From: Peribacillus simplex
Lineage (GTDB): Bacteria; Bacillota; Bacilli; Bacillales; DSM-1321
Direction of reading: 5' to 3'
Length of the DNA stretch: 64,000 nt
NCBI RefSeq assembly: GCF_900156045.1
Contig: NZ_FTMX01000001.1
Coordinates: 248,001-312,000 of the forward strand
The notes under the pieces were generated by a model. It did no database searches. It worked only from the letters and a program-made list of their open reading frames with translations, and had not been told where the DNA came from. Below, in pieces: positions 44,001-51,700 of this stretch. How positions within the stretch are numbered: the first letter of the stretch is position 1; each line of letters begins with the position of its first letter. Position numbers and translations under genes: made by a program.

Positions 44001-44249
44001 GATACAGTCATTCTATATGACCTTTGGTGGAATCCGGCAGTTGAAGAACAAGCTGCGGACCGTGCCCATCGAATGGGGCAGAAGAATGAGGTTCAAGTCA
44101 TCAAACTTATTGCCCGCGGCACAATCGAAGAAAAAATGAATGAACTTCAAGAGAAAAAGAGACACCTTATTGAAGAAATCATCGACCCTGGCGATAAGTC
44201 TCATTCTGCCCTTACAGAAGAGGATATCAGGGAAATCCTGATGATATAA
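41046..44249 (+). CDS. SWIM zinc-finger SNF2-family helicase (YwqA-like)
   Basis: 1067 residues from TTG 41046, supported by AAGGAGG nine bases upstream; a longer form from 40980 is less likely. A SWIM zinc finger (CSCPTLASFPRDCQH, near residues 66-80) is followed by a long middle region and the SNF2 ATPase (about 610-1060): Walker A DDMGLGKT, DEAQ box FFDEAQAFKN, LTGTPIENS, and helicase C motifs SLKAGGTGLNLTGAD and DRAHRMGQ. Such Swi2/Snf2 ATPases act on DNA-bound proteins such as RNA polymerase or repair complexes; the exact role of YwqA-like proteins is not established. Transcribed alone. Confidence 0.88.
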   Translation: MDIKLNQKIIKDMCGAVSFKRGEAFHRANKVTFESYLPVGCEATVKGKEDFHVTIEVDAVGGFRTKCSCPTLASFPRDCQHIAAVLLSVYDHQRDGTIPVNADSSDASANKKLSEDLLTLFNNQPVRKSGHQRHFEKRKMLEAEFTCKPVWMGTDQYMLGLEMKIGSFNVANVRDFLKRVKEGKPAQVSLSFIYDPVLHCFQNENDIVIQELITVISDEKVYVDALTDKSEYTLDNHLLLLPPSSFRRLVPILEVAPLVKLAYGGLAFNGFRLSKGPLPLQFDFTESDIKGYQLNIKRLHEMIVMNAYTLVLFEGKLVQLENEDFQRLSELKQMMEDSGMNQIPIHHDQLELFMDKVVPGLKRLGEVHLARSITELFLKTPLVAKLYLDRVKNRLLAGLEFQYGNIVINPLEKQESKVIRDVEKEAEILKLMEDSQFAKTDGGYFLHNEELEYEFLYHIVPKLQKLVQIYATTAVRNRISRGNAAPRIRVKIKKERTNWLEFKFEMDDIPDKQIREVLAALEEKRKYYRLRNGSLLSLETREYEEINRFLNALPVQDVDWESRLNMPIVKGLQLLDSVNDSQTFTMEESFRQFLDNIRNPGALEFVVPNSLDPILREYQKNGYKWMKMLAQYGFGGILADDMGLGKTLQSITFILSELPDIRKKKVPALIVCPSSLTYNWLSEFTKFAPDIQAVVVDGDKTERTKLFKEVGDVDVVITSYPLLRKDITSFGKEDFHTVFFDEAQAFKNPVTQTARAAKKIKAAHRFALTGTPIENSLEELWSLFHVVFPELFMGLKEYSNLSRKQISRRIRPFLLRRMKEDVLAELPEKIESLESMELLPDQKKLYGAYLAKLRHDTLKHLDKDTLRKNRIRILAGLTRLRQICCHPALFVDGYKGSSAKYEQLMQIVEESKHSGRRVLIFSQFTKMLQIIGRDLAMKGQPFFYLDGQTPSKDRVEICNRFNAGERDIFLISLKAGGTGLNLTGADTVILYDLWWNPAVEEQAADRAHRMGQKNEVQVIKLIARGTIEEKMNELQEKKRHLIEEIIDPGDKSHSALTEEDIREILMI

Positions 44250-44315
44250 GGAGGGAAATACAGTTACGTAAAATAGTGGACAGGAACAATTTATGAATTG
44301 AATAGTTTAGTCATG

Positions 44316-44349
44316 AAGCATTTCTTTGTAATGAGGAATGCTTTTTTTC
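44316..44349 (+). terminator. Intrinsic terminator after the SNF2 gene
   Basis: Imperfect stem AAGCATTTC/GAGGAATGCTT followed by a long T-run. Confidence 0.75.
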
Positions 44350-44358
44350 TTTTTTTAA

Positions 44359-44577
44359 GGCTCTTTTCGTAAAGATTGTTGTTTTTAAAACGAAACGATT
44401 TAAGGTTGATTGGAGCGCAAGTGCGAGACTCCTGCGGGAGTAGCGGGACAGGTGAGACCCCACAGGCGTTTACGCCGAGGAGGCTCACCGTCCGCCCCGC
44501 GGAAAGCGAGCATCTGGAGGGGAAATCAACCACACCGCTTTACTTGGAAAATAGCAACAAAGTAAGCGAAAACAGCC
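44359..44577. repeat. 219-bp element with terminal inverted repeats, copy 2
   Basis: Same length and ends as 34632-34850 (GGCTCTTTTCG to CGAAAACAGCC) and the same GC-rich core with a handful of substitutions, for example CCGTCCGCCCCGCGG in place of CCGCCCGTCCCGCGG. Same orientation. Like copy 1 it lies immediately after an intrinsic terminator. Confidence 0.85.
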
Positions 44578-44700
44578 TTTTTAAAAAGAAAAGGATAATT
44601 CGGTAACAATAATAATATAATAAAAAACAACAATGTTTTATTGTAAAACGATAAATCATATGTTAAATTAAATGGACAATAAATAAGTGAGGTGCTTTTA

Positions 44701-45183
44701 ATGAAACTAGGAACAACACTCTTTTTAAAGATAGCCGTTATCTTTATTGGAATGCCGGTTCTTGCTTTGTGCATCTTTTTGGTGCCTGAGATAGCGAACT
44801 TTGCAGCAGAATTATATCCGGATATGACTTATTTGAAATATCTCGTTTTTATCGATTTGTATGCATCTGCGATACCTTTTTACTTTGCCTTATATCAAGC
44901 CTTTAAACTTTTAAGCTATATTGACAAGAACAATGCTTTCTCGGAATTATCTGTAAAAGCTTTAAAGACTATAAAAAATTGTGCAATCACGATCAGTGGC
45001 TTGTATGTGGTAGGCATGCCGCTCTTTTATCTCATAGCGGAAAAGGACGATGCCCCAGGTATCATAGTGATCGGAATGGTCGTTATTTTTGCTTCATTGG
45101 TGATTGCAGTCTTTGCTGCTGTTCTTCAAAGGCTTTTACAAGAGGCCATCGATATAAAATCAGAAAATGACTTAATAGTCTGA
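44701..45183 (+). CDS. DUF2975 family membrane protein
   Basis: 160 residues from ATG 44701 (GAGGTGC upstream). Four membrane helices in a DUF2975 pattern (KIAVIFIGMPVLALCIFLVPE; YASAIPFYFALYQAFKLLSYID near residue 60). It is directly followed by a small XRE-type regulator, a gene pair repeated widely in Firmicutes. The function is unknown; the pair resembles a membrane protein with its own regulator. Confidence 0.8.
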   Translation: MKLGTTLFLKIAVIFIGMPVLALCIFLVPEIANFAAELYPDMTYLKYLVFIDLYASAIPFYFALYQAFKLLSYIDKNNAFSELSVKALKTIKNCAITISGLYVVGMPLFYLIAEKDDAPGIIVIGMVVIFASLVIAVFAAVLQRLLQEAIDIKSENDLIV

Positions 45184-45193
45184 GGTGAATAAT

Positions 45194-45415
45194 TTGGCGA
45201 TTATAATCAATATTGATGTGATGCTGGCTAAAAGGAAAATGAGTGTTACAGAACTTTCCGAGAGGGTTGGAATAACGATGGCCAATCTCTCCATATTGAA
45301 AAACGGTAAGGCAAAAGCGATTAGATTAACAACTTTAGAGGCGATTTGTAAGGCTTTAGAATGTCAACCCGGAGATATTTTAGAATACCGAAATGATGAA
45401 GACACTCAAAATTAA
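45194..45415 (+). CDS. Small XRE/YozG-type helix-turn-helix regulator
   Basis: 73 residues from TTG 45194, with TGAGGTG seven bases upstream and overlapping the previous stop. The whole protein is one HTH domain (MLAKRKMSVTELSERVGITMANLSILKNGK, then LEAICKALECQPGDILEY), the YozG-like group. It is cotranscribed with the DUF2975 gene and probably regulates it. Confidence 0.85.
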   Translation: MAIIINIDVMLAKRKMSVTELSERVGITMANLSILKNGKAKAIRLTTLEAICKALECQPGDILEYRNDEDTQN

Positions 45416-45458
45416 AAAGTGGAAGAAAAAGAAAGATTTCATCAAAGGGGAGTTACTC

Positions 45459-46286
45459 ATGAATTTAACCATTAAAAAAATGGAGGCACCAATCACGAGA
45501 GCACTGAAACAACTCGTTCGTTTTGGTTGGGAGCAGGCTTTATCATGCTTGTTTCCTGCCGTTATTTTTGCCTCTTTGGCTATTACAAAATTCATACCGC
45601 TTCCCTTCCTGCCGCGGTATGACTGGCTGCTCATCATCTGCCTTCTGATGCAGTGGTGGATGGTGCGTTCCGGGCTTGAAACAAAGGATGAACTAAAGGT
45701 TATCACATTGTTCCACCTTATTGGACTTGCTCTTGAACTTTTCAAGGTACATATGGGCTCCTGGACTTATCCAGGGGAAGGATATTTTAAAGTTTTTGGA
45801 GTGCCTCTGTATAGCGGATTCATGTACGCAAGTGTAGCGAGTTATCTTTGCCAGGCGTGGAGGAGGCTAAAGGTTGAACTGGTCAAGTGGCCACCGTTTT
45901 TGGCCGTTGTATCTCTTGCCGCTGCGATTTATTTGAATTTTTTCACCCACCATTATTGGATTGATGTCCGTTGGTGGTTATCTGGACTTGTCATCATCGT
46001 CTTTTGGCGGTCATGGGTCACTTACGAGGTTGGCGGAACTCGTTATCGTATGCCAATCGCGCTTTCATTCGTTCTCATCGGATTTTTTATCTGGATAGCC
46101 GAAAATATCGCAACGTTCTTTGGCGCTTGGGAATATCCAAACCAAACCGATGCATGGAGTCTCGTTCATCTAGGAAAGGTAAGTTCATGGCTCTTATTAG
46201 TGATTGTTAGCTTTCTTATAGTAGCGACGCTAAAACAGGTTAAGGGGAAAGAGTCCACTAAGATGGATGCAAGTCAATTTTTATAA
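45459..46286 (+). CDS. DUF817 family membrane protein
   Basis: 275 residues from ATG 45459 (AAAGGGGAG upstream), chosen over an overlapping start at 45393. About eight membrane helices with the family's aromatic motifs (KVHMGSWTYPGEGYFKVFGVPLYSGFMYASVASY; NFFTHHYWIDVRWWL; WEYPNQTDAWSLVH). DUF817 proteins have no known function. It lies 43 bases after the regulator on the same strand, but the ribosome site is its own. Confidence 0.8.
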   Translation: MNLTIKKMEAPITRALKQLVRFGWEQALSCLFPAVIFASLAITKFIPLPFLPRYDWLLIICLLMQWWMVRSGLETKDELKVITLFHLIGLALELFKVHMGSWTYPGEGYFKVFGVPLYSGFMYASVASYLCQAWRRLKVELVKWPPFLAVVSLAAAIYLNFFTHHYWIDVRWWLSGLVIIVFWRSWVTYEVGGTRYRMPIALSFVLIGFFIWIAENIATFFGAWEYPNQTDAWSLVHLGKVSSWLLLVIVSFLIVATLKQVKGKESTKMDASQFL

Positions 46287-46340
46287 AATGAAATCCGGCA
46301 TTCGCGTGAAAAATACTACTTAATTCAAGTTAGTGCAAAA

Positions 46341-46373
46341 GACGGCACATAAGGACATATATGTGTCGTCTTT
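46341..46373. terminator. Bidirectional terminator between DUF817 and ykkD genes
   Basis: An 11-bp stem GACGGCACATA/TATGTGTCGTC (one G-T pair) has AAAA on its left and TTT on its right, so it can terminate both converging transcripts. Confidence 0.75.
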
Positions 46374-46458
46374 GATTTTCAAAATCTTTTATAAAGAATT
46401 GTGGTGTCATATGCCTTTTTACTTTCTGAATTTCTACGAAAATCACCATCACTCATTC

Positions 46459-46773
46459 CTATGAAACAAGTTTTAATCCAACTGCTGCGCCAAGGACCAT
46501 GGCTATAAAAATGACCCTTCGCCAATCTTTGGATTCTCCGTATAAGAGCATCCCGATTATCGCTCCTCCTGATGCGCCAATCCCTGTCCAGATTGCATAA
46601 GCCGTCCCCATCGGCAAGGTTTGCATGGCAAAAGCAAGAAATAGGAAACTTGCTCCGAATCCGATGAATAACAGCAGCAAGGATTGCCAATTACGGTCTT
46701 TGTGCAATTTATTTATCATCGCAACCCCAAACATTTCAAATAGCCCCGCTAAGATTAAAGAGACCCAAGCCAT
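46459..46773 (-). CDS. ykkD: SMR family guanidinium exporter subunit, YkkD-like
   Basis: 104 residues, four membrane helices, with the SMR active-site Glu in LAGLFEMFGV and signature GTAYAIWTGIGASGGAIIGMLLYGE. Second gene of a heteromeric SMR pair, overlapping the first by one base (TAATG). Length matches B. subtilis YkkD (105). A guanidine-I riboswitch upstream of the pair indicates guanidinium efflux as the real job rather than broad drug resistance. Confidence 0.9.
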   Translation of the reverse strand: MAWVSLILAGLFEMFGVAMINKLHKDRNWQSLLLLFIGFGASFLFLAFAMQTLPMGTAYAIWTGIGASGGAIIGMLLYGESKDWRRVIFIAMVLGAAVGLKLVS

Positions 46774-47114
46774 TAAGATTCATCCCCTTTCTCAGCTTTA
46801 TCATCAGTCACTAATTTCAAGCCGATCACTCCTGATAATAAGAGGAGGATCAATAGCGTTTTGCTCAGCTTGAAGGATTCCCCAAAGAAAATGATTTCGG
46901 AAAAAACGGTCCCGGCCGTCCCCATACCGACAAAAACGGCATATACCGTTCCGACAGGAAGCTTCCTGCCAGCCATTATCATCAAATAAAAACTGATGAT
47001 GATCGAAATGACCGTTCCAGACCAAGTCCAAAAGTCATCTGCATGTTTTAAGCCAATCACCCAAAATACTTCAAAAAAAGCTGCAATGAATACTTTAATC
47101 CAGTTTGTGCTCAT
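46773..47114 (-). CDS. ykkC: SMR family guanidinium exporter subunit, YkkC-like
   Basis: 113 residues (B. subtilis YkkC 112), four membrane helices, active-site Glu in [16 protein letters not shown] and [25 protein letters not shown]. The start is ATG at base 47114, with GGAGGTGC upstream; a longer in-frame start would run back across the riboswitch terminator and is rejected. It forms a dimer with the downstream subunit. Confidence 0.9.
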   Translation of the reverse strand: MSTNWIKVFIAAFFEVFWVIGLKHADDFWTWSGTVISIIISFYLMIMAGRKLPVGTVYAVFVGMGTAGTVFSEIIFFGESFKLSKTLLILLLLSGVIGLKLVTDDKAEKGDES

Positions 47115-47152
47115 GAATACCGCACCTCCAATTTTATTCTTTACCAAAAAAC

Positions 47153-47278
47153 AAAAAAAGCCCGAGAGATAACCGTTAAACAGTTTCTCCCAGGCTTTTA
47201 TCCTTCCGTGGCACAGCATGCTGTGAGTTTTCTCTCGGACCAGACCAGCAATGGACGCACTGCGGAACCCTAGAAAAC
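47153..47278 (-). promoter_or_regulatory. Guanidine-I (ykkC) riboswitch with expression platform
   Basis: On the minus strand the leader holds the conserved blocks of the ykkC/guanidine-I aptamer in order: CTAGGGTTCCGC, GGTCCGAGAGAAA, then ACGGAAGGATAAAAGCCTGGGAGA. The distal part of the aptamer (GCCTGGGAGA) can instead pair with TCTCTCGGGC to form a terminator followed by seven T residues, the usual ON-switch for guanidine. It precedes the SMR pair. Confidence 0.95.
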
Positions 47279-47302
47279 CTTTGACATATGCAATTACCCT
47301 TC

Positions 47303-47330
47303 ATTATACATACTTTTTGAACTTACTCAA
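47303..47330 (-). promoter_or_regulatory. Promoter of the guanidine riboswitch operon
   Basis: On the minus strand TTGAGT and TATAAT are separated by 16 bases; the -10 ends about 25 bases before the aptamer. Confidence 0.7.
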
Positions 47331-47583
47331 GGTAAAAGATTTGCCAGGGCCATGCCCATTTTTTCCTAATATTGTCCCGTAACGTTTGCAGCCTGGGATG
47401 ACTGAATATAACATCAGAAAAAATGCCCTTCATCTATATACAGCAAGGCGCAGTGAGTTGCACTGCGTCAATTTTATCGAGGGACATGATTTGAAAGCAA
47501 GACTTGGTAATCCATGATGAATTTTCACTTAAATATATATGGAAAGAAATCACTTGAACGTTTTTATTGCGGTGAATCTGGCC
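47331..47583. other. Intergenic region without recognised genes
   Basis: Noncoding; a short GGGC-CAT-GCCC hairpin followed by ATTTTTTCC lies near 47347. Nothing else is identifiable before the repeat at 47584. Confidence 0.4.
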
Positions 47584-47688
47584 GTAGATTTCCGCTCCAG
47601 GCACTCGCTTTCCGCGGGCGGTCGTGGAGCCTCCTCGGCATGCGCCTGCGGGGTCTCCCCTAGACGCGCTTTTCCCGCAGGAGTCTCG
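47584..47688. repeat. 105-bp GC-rich direct repeat, copy 1
   Basis: From GTAGATTTCCGCTCCAGGC to CCCGCAGGAGTCTCG this 105-base block is identical to 47843-47947. In reverse complement it resembles the core of the 219-bp elements (shared GCTTTCCGCGGG, GAGCCTCCTCGGC, CCCGCAGGAGTCTCG). Confidence 0.9.
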
Positions 47689-47842
47689 TACCTTCCACTC
47701 CAATCACTCCAATCAACTTAGTTACAACAGTTAGATGGAAACCATGCCTGAGGAGTTGAAGGGCTGCTTTGAGTCAGTTGTTTCGGGAACATTTGCTGAG
47801 AGATAAGTTACCAAACGTCTTTTATGCTTGTACAATTTGGAC

Positions 47843-47947
47843 GTAGATTTCCGCTCCAGGCACTCGCTTTCCGCGGGCGGTCGTGGAGCCTCCTCGGCAT
47901 GCGCCTGCGGGGTCTCCCCTAGACGCGCTTTTCCCGCAGGAGTCTCG
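47843..47947. repeat. 105-bp GC-rich direct repeat, copy 2
   Basis: Exact second copy, 259 bases downstream in the same orientation. Flanks differ, apart from a shared short CCAATCAAC downstream. Reading frames through the repeats are equal by construction and do not indicate genes. Confidence 0.9.
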
Positions 47948-48039
47948 AACTCGAACACCCGCTCCAATCAACTGGAACGTTTTCTAAATAAAAAAACTAT
48001 AGTCAAACTGGCTTTTCCTCGAATTTTGCTATAGTCCGG

Positions 48040-48072
48040 AGGGGTTCGGAATGGCCTCTTCCCGAACCCCCT
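48040..48072. other. Strong GC-rich hairpin
   Basis: AGGGGTTCGG and CCGAACCCCCT form a 9-10 bp stem with an 11-base loop and no T-run. Flanked by an ACTATAG/CTATAGT inverted repeat at 47997-48035. Function unknown. Confidence 0.55.
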
Positions 48073-48082
48073 AACTGACTTA

Positions 48083-48163
48083 AGGAAATTTGCGACACTC
48101 CTGCCGAAAAACTGACTAGCCGAGTCGGCGGAAAGGAATCTGAAACAACTGAACGTTTTTTTA
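48083..48163. repeat. Dispersed repeat, family B, copy 2
   Basis: Inverted relative to 32777-32905. Blocks CGACACTCCTGCCGAA, AACTGACTAGCCGAGTCGGCGGAAAG and TGAAACAACTGAACGTTTTTTT are shared. Noncoding. Confidence 0.7.
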
Positions 48164-48321
48164 AAACGATATATTCCAGTTTGTGTTTTGTCAGGTAACA
48201 AACATCATCGATATAATGAAAGGATAGATATGTTATAGAAAACGGGTGAGGTCAATTTTTCGGACTTTAACAAAGAATGCTAATATAAGAATTAGATTGC
48301 ATTGGGAAAGAAGGTGGCTCC

Positions 48322-49008
48322 TTGAAACAGGTACATATATTAATTGTTGAAGATGATAATGATATTAGTGGATTGCTTTGTAATATGATGAAAAAAAGTG
48401 GCTATGTCCCTCAGCCGGCGTTTTCAGGGACGGAAGCATTATTGTATGTAGAGAAAAAGAACTGGGATATGGTGTTATTGGATTTAATGCTTCCAGGAAT
48501 GGACGGGGAGGAAGTTCTTCGGAAAATTAGAGAGAATCATCATGTCCCTGTTTTGATTATTTCCGCAAAAGGAGAACAGCAAACGAAAATAAATGGTTTG
48601 CGTGCGGGGGCAGATGATTTTATTACGAAGCCATTTGATATTGAAGAAGTATTGGCAAGAATTGATGCTCATTTAAGAAGGTCCTCAACCATGAAAAGAA
48701 TAGTGGGAAAGAACCAGCTTACATATAAAGGCATTGCAGTGGATACTGATACGAAAATAGTTATCGTAAATGAGAGGAAGGTAATACTAACGGCAAGAGA
48801 GTATGCCATTTTAGAATTACTTATCTCCCATCCTCAAAAAATATTTTCAAAAGCAAATGTGTTTGAAGCGGTTTGGGGAGATGATTATTTAAGGGATGAG
48901 AATACGGTGAACGTCCATATGAGTAATCTGAGAAGTAAATTGGCTAAAGCGAACCCTAATGAAGAGTATATTGAAACCATTTGGGGAATGGGATATCGAT
49001 TAAAATAA
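48322..49008 (+). CDS. OmpR-family response regulator
   Basis: 228 residues from TTG 48322 (AAGGTGG upstream). Receiver domain with the phospho-Asp at residue 54 (VLLDLMLPG) and switch Lys in FITKPFD; winged-helix DNA-binding domain from about 125 (LTAREYAILELLISHPQKIFSK, VNVHMSNLRSKL, IWGMGYRL). It heads a module regulator-ABC ATPase-permease-kinase typical of peptide-antibiotic sensing and immunity systems in Firmicutes. The partner kinase is at 50777. Confidence 0.92.
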   Translation: MKQVHILIVEDDNDISGLLCNMMKKSGYVPQPAFSGTEALLYVEKKNWDMVLLDLMLPGMDGEEVLRKIRENHHVPVLIISAKGEQQTKINGLRAGADDFITKPFDIEEVLARIDAHLRRSSTMKRIVGKNQLTYKGIAVDTDTKIVIVNERKVILTAREYAILELLISHPQKIFSKANVFEAVWGDDYLRDENTVNVHMSNLRSKLAKANPNEEYIETIWGMGYRLK

Positions 49009-49088
49009 CTTAAGGTTTTCTTAAGGTTTTCTTTATAATCCCTTATGATTTTCATTTTATGATGAATCACAGATAAGGGAGGAAAAAA

Positions 49089-49934
49089 ATGAGTGAATAT
49101 ATATTAAGGACATCCGGTTTATCAAAAAAATATAAACATACCACTGCATTAAATAACGTGAATCTTTCTATCAAAAAAGGTGCCATATATGGCTTCATTG
49201 GTCAAAATGGAGCAGGGAAGTCAACCTTCATTAAACTTGTGGCAGGATTAGCCTTTGCAAGTGAGGGAAGCATCGAACTATTTGGGGAAACCGATCCAAA
49301 AAAATTGATTGAAGCAAGAAAAAGAGTCGGAACCATTATTGAAGGGCCAGCTTTATTTCCTCATATGACTGCTAAGCAAAACCTGGAGGTCCATCGAGTG
49401 CAAAGAGGCATTCCCGGGAAAGAATGCATTGAAAAAACGTTGGCACTTGTAGGGCTGCAACATACAGGAAAGAAAAAAACGAGAAATTTTTCATTAGGTA
49501 TGAAACAAAGACTGGGACTGGCGATGGCGTTGTTGTCAGAGCCTGAATTTCTTATTCTGGATGAACCGATAAACGGCTTAGATCCAATGGGAGTAGTCGA
49601 AATCCGTGAGTTGCTATTGAAGTTGAACCGTGAGAAAGGAATTACGATTCTTATTTCCAGTCATATCTTAAGTGAATTGAATTTATTGGCAACTCATTAT
49701 GGGATCATTCACGATGGAAACTTATTAGAGGAGTTAACAGCGAAAGATTTACAAGAAAAATGTCAGCATTATTTACACATAAAAGTAGACAAGCCGCATC
49801 AGGGAGTAGCAGTGCTGGAAGAAGAATTAGGTACGAAAGAATTTGAAGTAATGCCTGACGGAATCATCAAATTATATAAATTTGTAGGTGAACCAGGCCT
49901 TGTTTCTACAACATTAGCTGCCAATGGGGATTGA
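49089..49934 (+). CDS. ABC transporter ATP-binding protein, frameshifted near the C-terminus
   Basis: 281 residues as read. Walker A GQNGAGKS, signature FSLGMKQR, Walker B FLILDEPINGLDP and switch His (ISSHIL) are complete, as in lantibiotic-type exporters. The frame stops at 49934 after a run of four G (49926-49929). Removing one G continues as IEQFMPMGEDLEEYFTKLI and ends at TAA 50007, overlapping the permease start by eight bases. That tail (EDLEEYFTKLIGGG) is the normal C-terminus of this family, so a +1 frameshift has removed about 25 residues. It may be a true mutation, programmed slippage, or a sequencing error. ATPase function may survive. Confidence 0.88.
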   Translation: MSEYILRTSGLSKKYKHTTALNNVNLSIKKGAIYGFIGQNGAGKSTFIKLVAGLAFASEGSIELFGETDPKKLIEARKRVGTIIEGPALFPHMTAKQNLEVHRVQRGIPGKECIEKTLALVGLQHTGKKKTRNFSLGMKQRLGLAMALLSEPEFLILDEPINGLDPMGVVEIRELLLKLNREKGITILISSHILSELNLLATHYGIIHDGNLLEELTAKDLQEKCQHYLHIKVDKPHQGVAVLEEELGTKEFEVMPDGIIKLYKFVGEPGLVSTTLAANGD

Positions 49935-49999
49935 GCAGTTTATGCCAATGGGTGAAGATTTAGAAGAATACTTTACAAAGCTTATTGGGGGCGGCAACC

Positions 50000-50758
50000 A
50001 TGAATAATCTTATGAAAGCGGAATTCTATAAGCTAAAACATGATCGCTCTTTCTGGGCCATTACATTAACCATTATATTAATAGGAATTCTTGCTCCCAG
50101 TGAGATGCTAATTAGGGGTACAAGTGGAGAGATGAAAGGGTTAGACGTTGTGATAGCGTTTGTTAATCAGAATGAACTTGTTTTGAAATATGCACCTTGT
50201 ATTTTAGCTGGATTTTTTATTTCAAGTGATTATTCAACAGGTGTGATGAAAAATTTGATATCCGGTGGAAATAAAAGAATGGAAATCGTTCTTGCGAAAC
50301 TGTCAGTCTTTACGATCGGGGCAATCATTATTTCTATTTTATTCCCACTTGTTCTTTGGATAGTGTCCACTTTATTCTTTGGATCAGGGTCGCATTTATT
50401 CCCTAACCTGTCCGTAGTTGAAATTATTGTTCCATTGATAGGGTTACTTGCTTTGTATGGGGCAGCATTTGCCTCTTTTATGACACTCATAGGATTCATC
50501 TTTACTGATAGTGGAAAGACCATTTCATTTTTATTTGTGTTCATTTTCGGATTGGAAGCTGCATTTTCAATATTCGCGAAAAACTCCCCTATCATTCAAA
50601 CTATATATGATCATAGCATCATTAAATTATCAAAAGATATTCCTACTACCATACTTGAACAAACAGAGTTATTTACGATGCTTATTGTTCCAATTTTAAC
50701 TATTGCCGTATGTGCAATAGGAAGCTGCTTTGTATTTTCCCGCAAAGAAATCAAGTAA
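50000..50758 (+). CDS. ABC-2 type transporter permease
   Basis: 252 residues from ATG 50000 (GGGGGCGG upstream). N-terminal amphipathic MKAEFYKLKHDRSFWAIT motif, then about six membrane helices; the pattern (FFISSDYSTGVMKNLISGGNKR near residue 75) is that of permeases paired with lantibiotic-immunity ATPases. It works with the ATPase encoded just upstream; substrate unknown. Confidence 0.85.
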   Translation: MNNLMKAEFYKLKHDRSFWAITLTIILIGILAPSEMLIRGTSGEMKGLDVVIAFVNQNELVLKYAPCILAGFFISSDYSTGVMKNLISGGNKRMEIVLAKLSVFTIGAIIISILFPLVLWIVSTLFFGSGSHLFPNLSVVEIIVPLIGLLALYGAAFASFMTLIGFIFTDSGKTISFLFVFIFGLEAAFSIFAKNSPIIQTIYDHSIIKLSKDIPTTILEQTELFTMLIVPILTIAVCAIGSCFVFSRKEIK

Positions 50759-50776
50759 TGAAAAAGGGGGAGGCAA

Positions 50777-51679
50777 ATGATCCATTTAACAGTAATATGT
50801 ATGTTCATAGCGGTTGTTTTTCTCTTCCGGCTTTTTTTCATGAAGCGAGAAATGAAAAGAATGACGAAACAGCTCCAAGATTATCGTTATCGATATATAG
50901 AAAAGAAATTGGATATTGAATATTTTGATCGGGATATCGAAAGGCTGGCAGTGGAAATCAATGGTTATTTCGATTCCATGATTGAGATGAAGGTGGAACA
51001 AAAGCGAACGGAAGAGACATTGAAGCAGGCAATTGCCAATATGTCCCATGACCTGCGAACGCCTCTAACTTCCATTTTAGGTTATATTCAGTTGTTAGAA
51101 GATGAGCACTTAACTTTAAAAGAAAGAGCAGAGTATATTGGAATTGTCAAAAGGCGAACGAAAAGATTACAAGACTTACTCAATGAATTTTTTGAATTAT
51201 CTATAGTGGAGTCCATGGATCATGAGCTACAGTTTCAAACATTCCATCTCAATCAGAGTATCTGGGAAGTGCTCATGAACTATTATGATGCATTTCATGA
51301 GCGACATTTACAAGTGGATATCGACATGCCTGATGAAGAGATCATGTTATATGCAGATCCAGCGGCAGTAAAAAGAGTTGTTGAAAATTTAGTGAGTAAT
51401 GTTCTTAAGCATGCAAGTGGTTCGGTAGAGATATCATTAAAAGAAGAATCATCTTCCATTGTCTTTACCATTCGTAACAAAACAGATGTAATGACAGAAC
51501 AAGATGTAGAGAGGATCTTTGATAGGTTTTATACAGGAGATACAGCAAGAAATAAAAAAGGAGCGGGACTAGGGCTATCTATTGCAAAAAGTTTAATGAA
51601 CAAAATGGATGGTGAGCTCTTTGCTTCACTAAAAAATCATCAATTTATCATGACCTGTCAATGGAAAAAAAGTACATAG
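50777..51679 (+). CDS. Sensor histidine kinase of the ABC-transporter module
   Basis: 300 residues. One membrane helix at about 4-22, a short linker, HisKA with the phospho-acceptor at His91 (MSHDLRTPLTSILGYIQLL), then HATPase_c: N-box ENLVSNVLKHA, and GAGLGLSIAKSLM. There is almost no extracellular loop, so it probably senses through the membrane or the transporter. GGGGGAGG lies before the ATG, 18 bases after the permease. Partner of the regulator at 48322. Confidence 0.9.
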   Translation: MIHLTVICMFIAVVFLFRLFFMKREMKRMTKQLQDYRYRYIEKKLDIEYFDRDIERLAVEINGYFDSMIEMKVEQKRTEETLKQAIANMSHDLRTPLTSILGYIQLLEDEHLTLKERAEYIGIVKRRTKRLQDLLNEFFELSIVESMDHELQFQTFHLNQSIWEVLMNYYDAFHERHLQVDIDMPDEEIMLYADPAAVKRVVENLVSNVLKHASGSVEISLKEESSSIVFTIRNKTDVMTEQDVERIFDRFYTGDTARNKKGAGLGLSIAKSLMNKMDGELFASLKNHQFIMTCQWKKST

Positions 51680-51700
51680 TCAGGTTCTGTTTTCAGGTCG

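Noticed and set aside
45393..45458. 22-residue extension of the DUF817 protein
   Set aside because: It overlaps the preceding regulator gene and is lysine-rich filler; ATG 45459 has AAAGGGGAG.
47115..47219. Longer YkkC-like protein starting at base 47219
   Set aside because: The extra codons are the guanidine riboswitch terminator; the start at 47114 gives the normal SMR length and has GGAGG.
47539..48034. Several 60-80 codon frames on both strands around the 105-bp repeats
   Set aside because: They share sequence only because they cross the same GC-rich noncoding repeat and have no start signals.
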